From an uncultured Gemmatimonadota bacterium (lineage in GTDB: Bacteria; Gemmatimonadota; Gemmatimonadetes; Gemmatimonadales; Gemmatimonadaceae), in the NCBI GenBank assembly GCA_946479015.1, contig CAMLEQ010000169.1, forward strand, positions 1 through 7,723: a DNA stretch of 7,723 nt, read 5' to 3'. This document shows positions 6,373-7,723 of the stretch, piece by piece (position 1 is the stretch's first letter; each line of letters opens with the position of its first letter). A model generated the notes under the pieces. It was not told the DNA's origin. It saw nothing but the letters and a program-made list of their open reading frames with translations, and made no database searches. The position numbers were made by a program, and so were the translations under genes.

Positions 6373-7571
6373 TGCCGCCGGCCATCGCCGCGCGCTCGCT
6401 GGAGCACGCGCTGCACGAGGCGTGCTTCGCCCCGCGCCCTCCCGCGGACGGGCCACCGCGCATCGGCGCGGAGGCGGAGCTGATCCCGGTGGATGCGGGG
6501 ACGCGGCGCGTCGCGCCCATCGATGACGGCGCGGGGCGCGGCACGCTGCACGTGCTGCGCGCGGTGGGCGCCGTGCGCGGCTGGAAGGAGCGGCGCACGT
6601 GCAAGGGGACGCCGGCGTTCGCCCTCCCCGATGGGGGCACGATCACCTTCGAGCCCGGTGGACAGGTCGAGTACGGCGCGCCTCCCCTGCCGTCGGCGAG
6701 CGCGCTCGCGCGCTCGCTCGCCGGCCTGCACCACGCGCTGCGCGACGCGGCCGAGCGGCAGGGGATCGAGCTGCTCACGGTGGGCATCGATCCGGTGAAT
6801 CCCGTGGAGCGCGCGCCGCTCCAGCTCGATGCGGCGCGCTACGCCCGCATGGCGGAGTACCTCGCCACCATCGGCCCGTGCGGCGCGCGCATGATGCGAC
6901 AGACGGCGGCGTTGCAGGTGAGTCTCGACGCCGGGAGCGAGCCCGCGGCGCGCTGGCGGCTGCTGAACGCCCTGGCGCCGTGGATGGTGGCGCTGTTCGC
7001 GAACTCCCCACGATACGCGGGGGCGGAATCAGGCCATGCCAGCTACCGCGCGGCCGTGTGGCGCGCGGTGGATCCGCGGCGCACGGGGATCTTCCAGGGG
7101 TGCGATCCCGCCGCCGAGTACACGCGCTTCGCGCTGCAGGCGCCGGCGATGATGCTCGGCCCGCGCGGCGGCGTCTACGAGCCGTTCGCCGCCTGGCTCG
7201 CGCGCGGCGAGGCGGGGCGCGAGGACTGGGAGACGCATCTGTCCACGCTCTTCCCCGAGGTGCGCCCGCGCGGCTACTTCGAGGTCCGCTCGTGCGACGC
7301 GCTCCCGCCGGAGCGCATGATCGCGCCGATCGTGTTTCTCGCGGGGCTCGCGTACCACCCGCCGAGCGCATCGGCCGCGCTCGAGCTCCTCGGCGATCCC
7401 GACCCCGCGCTCCTCGCGCGCGCCGCTCGCGACGGCACCACCGACCCCACCATCGCGCGTCTGGCACCATCGCTCGTGGAGCTGGCCCTCGATGGGGCGA
7501 ACGCGCTCGGAGAGAGCTATGTCGAGGGGGAAGATCTGGAGAGGTGTGGACAGATCTTGAGGGGGATGTAG
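6372..7571 (+). CDS. egtA: EgtA, glutamate-cysteine ligase
   Basis: ATP-dependent ligase of the GCS2 class that makes gamma-glutamylcysteine, the sulfur donor for a gamma-glutamylcysteine-type EgtB. The 399 residues contain RIGAEAELIPVDA (from 30) with the metal-binding glutamates, FEPGGQVEYGAPPLPS (from 93), MMRQTAALQVSLD (from 174), a FANSPRYAG segment, SYRAAVWRAVDPRRTG, and RPRGYFEVRSCDALP (from 298), all in the order usual for EgtA. The start is the ATG in TGATG, sharing one base with the egtD stop; the frame is open further upstream within egtD, but that part has no homology to the family. It is the last gene of the operon. Its product could also feed other low-molecular-weight thiol pathways. 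A general glutamate-cysteine ligase role cannot be excluded, but the context favours EgtA. Confidence 0.93.
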   Translation: MPPAIAARSLEHALHEACFAPRPPADGPPRIGAEAELIPVDAGTRRVAPIDDGAGRGTLHVLRAVGAVRGWKERRTCKGTPAFALPDGGTITFEPGGQVEYGAPPLPSASALARSLAGLHHALRDAAERQGIELLTVGIDPVNPVERAPLQLDAARYARMAEYLATIGPCGARMMRQTAALQVSLDAGSEPAARWRLLNALAPWMVALFANSPRYAGAESGHASYRAAVWRAVDPRRTGIFQGCDPAAEYTRFALQAPAMMLGPRGGVYEPFAAWLARGEAGREDWETHLSTLFPEVRPRGYFEVRSCDALPPERMIAPIVFLAGLAYHPPSASAALELLGDPDPALLARAARDGTTDPTIARLAPSLVELALDGANALGESYVEGEDLERCGQILRGM

Positions 7572-7616
7572 GACCTGGTTGCTAGAGCACCAGACAACGC
7601 GTGTCGCGTGTAGGGA

Positions 7617-7723
7617 ACTGACGGAAAGAGGAGGGAGGTAGAGCGAGAGTAGGTTCGGTTGTAGAGAGAGTCCATCTACACACGAACCTACACGCGCCGT
7701 ACCTCCCTCCTCTTTCCGTCAGT
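7617..7723. repeat. Large imperfect inverted repeat at the window edge
   Basis: Positions 7617-7640 are perfectly complementary to 7700-7723, giving 24 pairs. Keeping the same axis (7670) with no gap, the next nine positions pair at five (7643-7645, 7647, 7649 with 7695-7697, 7693, 7691). TAGGTTCG (7650-7657) then pairs with CGAACCTA (7683-7690), and TGTAGA (7660-7665) with TCTACA (7675-7680), leaving a nine-base loop. The left arm is purine-rich and less GC-rich than the genes. It begins 45 bases after the egtA stop, so it could act as a terminator or stabiliser for the egt mRNA. The right arm ends on the last base available, so the outer limit is unknown. No target-site duplication or transposase can be judged. 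The 7572-7616 lead-in holds no gene. Confidence 0.9.

Noticed and set aside
7629..7639. AGGAGGGAGGT in the left arm as a ribosome binding site, and the right arm as an anti-Shine-Dalgarno mimic
   Set aside because: No start codon follows at a usable distance, and the complementarity to the 16S tail is what any purine-rich arm would give by chance.

Overview
This is a very GC-rich bacterial chromosomal window with dense, strongly GC3-biased genes and short or overlapping junctions. Protein style (an Ala/Gly/Ser-rich lipoprotein cytochrome, a GAF-histidine kinase, DUF5996, ergothioneine genes) suits a soil bacterium such as a Gemmatimonadota member. No rRNA or other strong phylogenetic marker is present, so the taxonomic placement is inference only.

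Layout. Positions 1-244 hold no gene I can support, only a degenerate GC-rich tandem repeat. Two plus-strand genes follow that overlap by four bases: a small DksA/TraR-type protein with a degenerate zinc finger (245-610) and a DUF5996 protein (607-1551). A hairpin at 1564-1588 separates them from a convergent minus-strand gene for a c-type cytochrome lipoprotein (1613-2191). A 328-base divergent intergenic region with a small palindrome leads to a plus-strand soluble GAF-histidine kinase (2520-3863), which has no response regulator next to it. A GC-rich hairpin at 3914-3955 probably ends that unit.

The main content is a compact ergothioneine operon, egtB-egtD-egtA (4095-7571), whose genes overlap by 8 bases and 1 base. 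EgtA would make gamma-glutamylcysteine. EgtD would trimethylate histidine to hercynine. EgtB would join the two oxidatively to give the hercynyl gamma-glutamylcysteine sulfoxide. The later enzymes, EgtC (amidohydrolase) and EgtE (PLP-dependent C-S lyase), are not in the window, so the pathway must be finished by genes elsewhere or by substitutes. Active-site residues known from mycobacterial EgtB and EgtD can be located and support a gamma-glutamylcysteine-dependent route.

Right after egtA, the window ends in a 107-base imperfect inverted repeat (7617-7723). Its outer 24-bp arms are perfectly complementary and the right arm ends on the last base given. It is the least explained structure in the window. 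It may be a large terminator or processed-RNA hairpin, a dispersed palindromic repeat, or a contig-end artefact. I see no transposase, CRISPR array, tRNA or phage gene, and no clear new multi-gene system.
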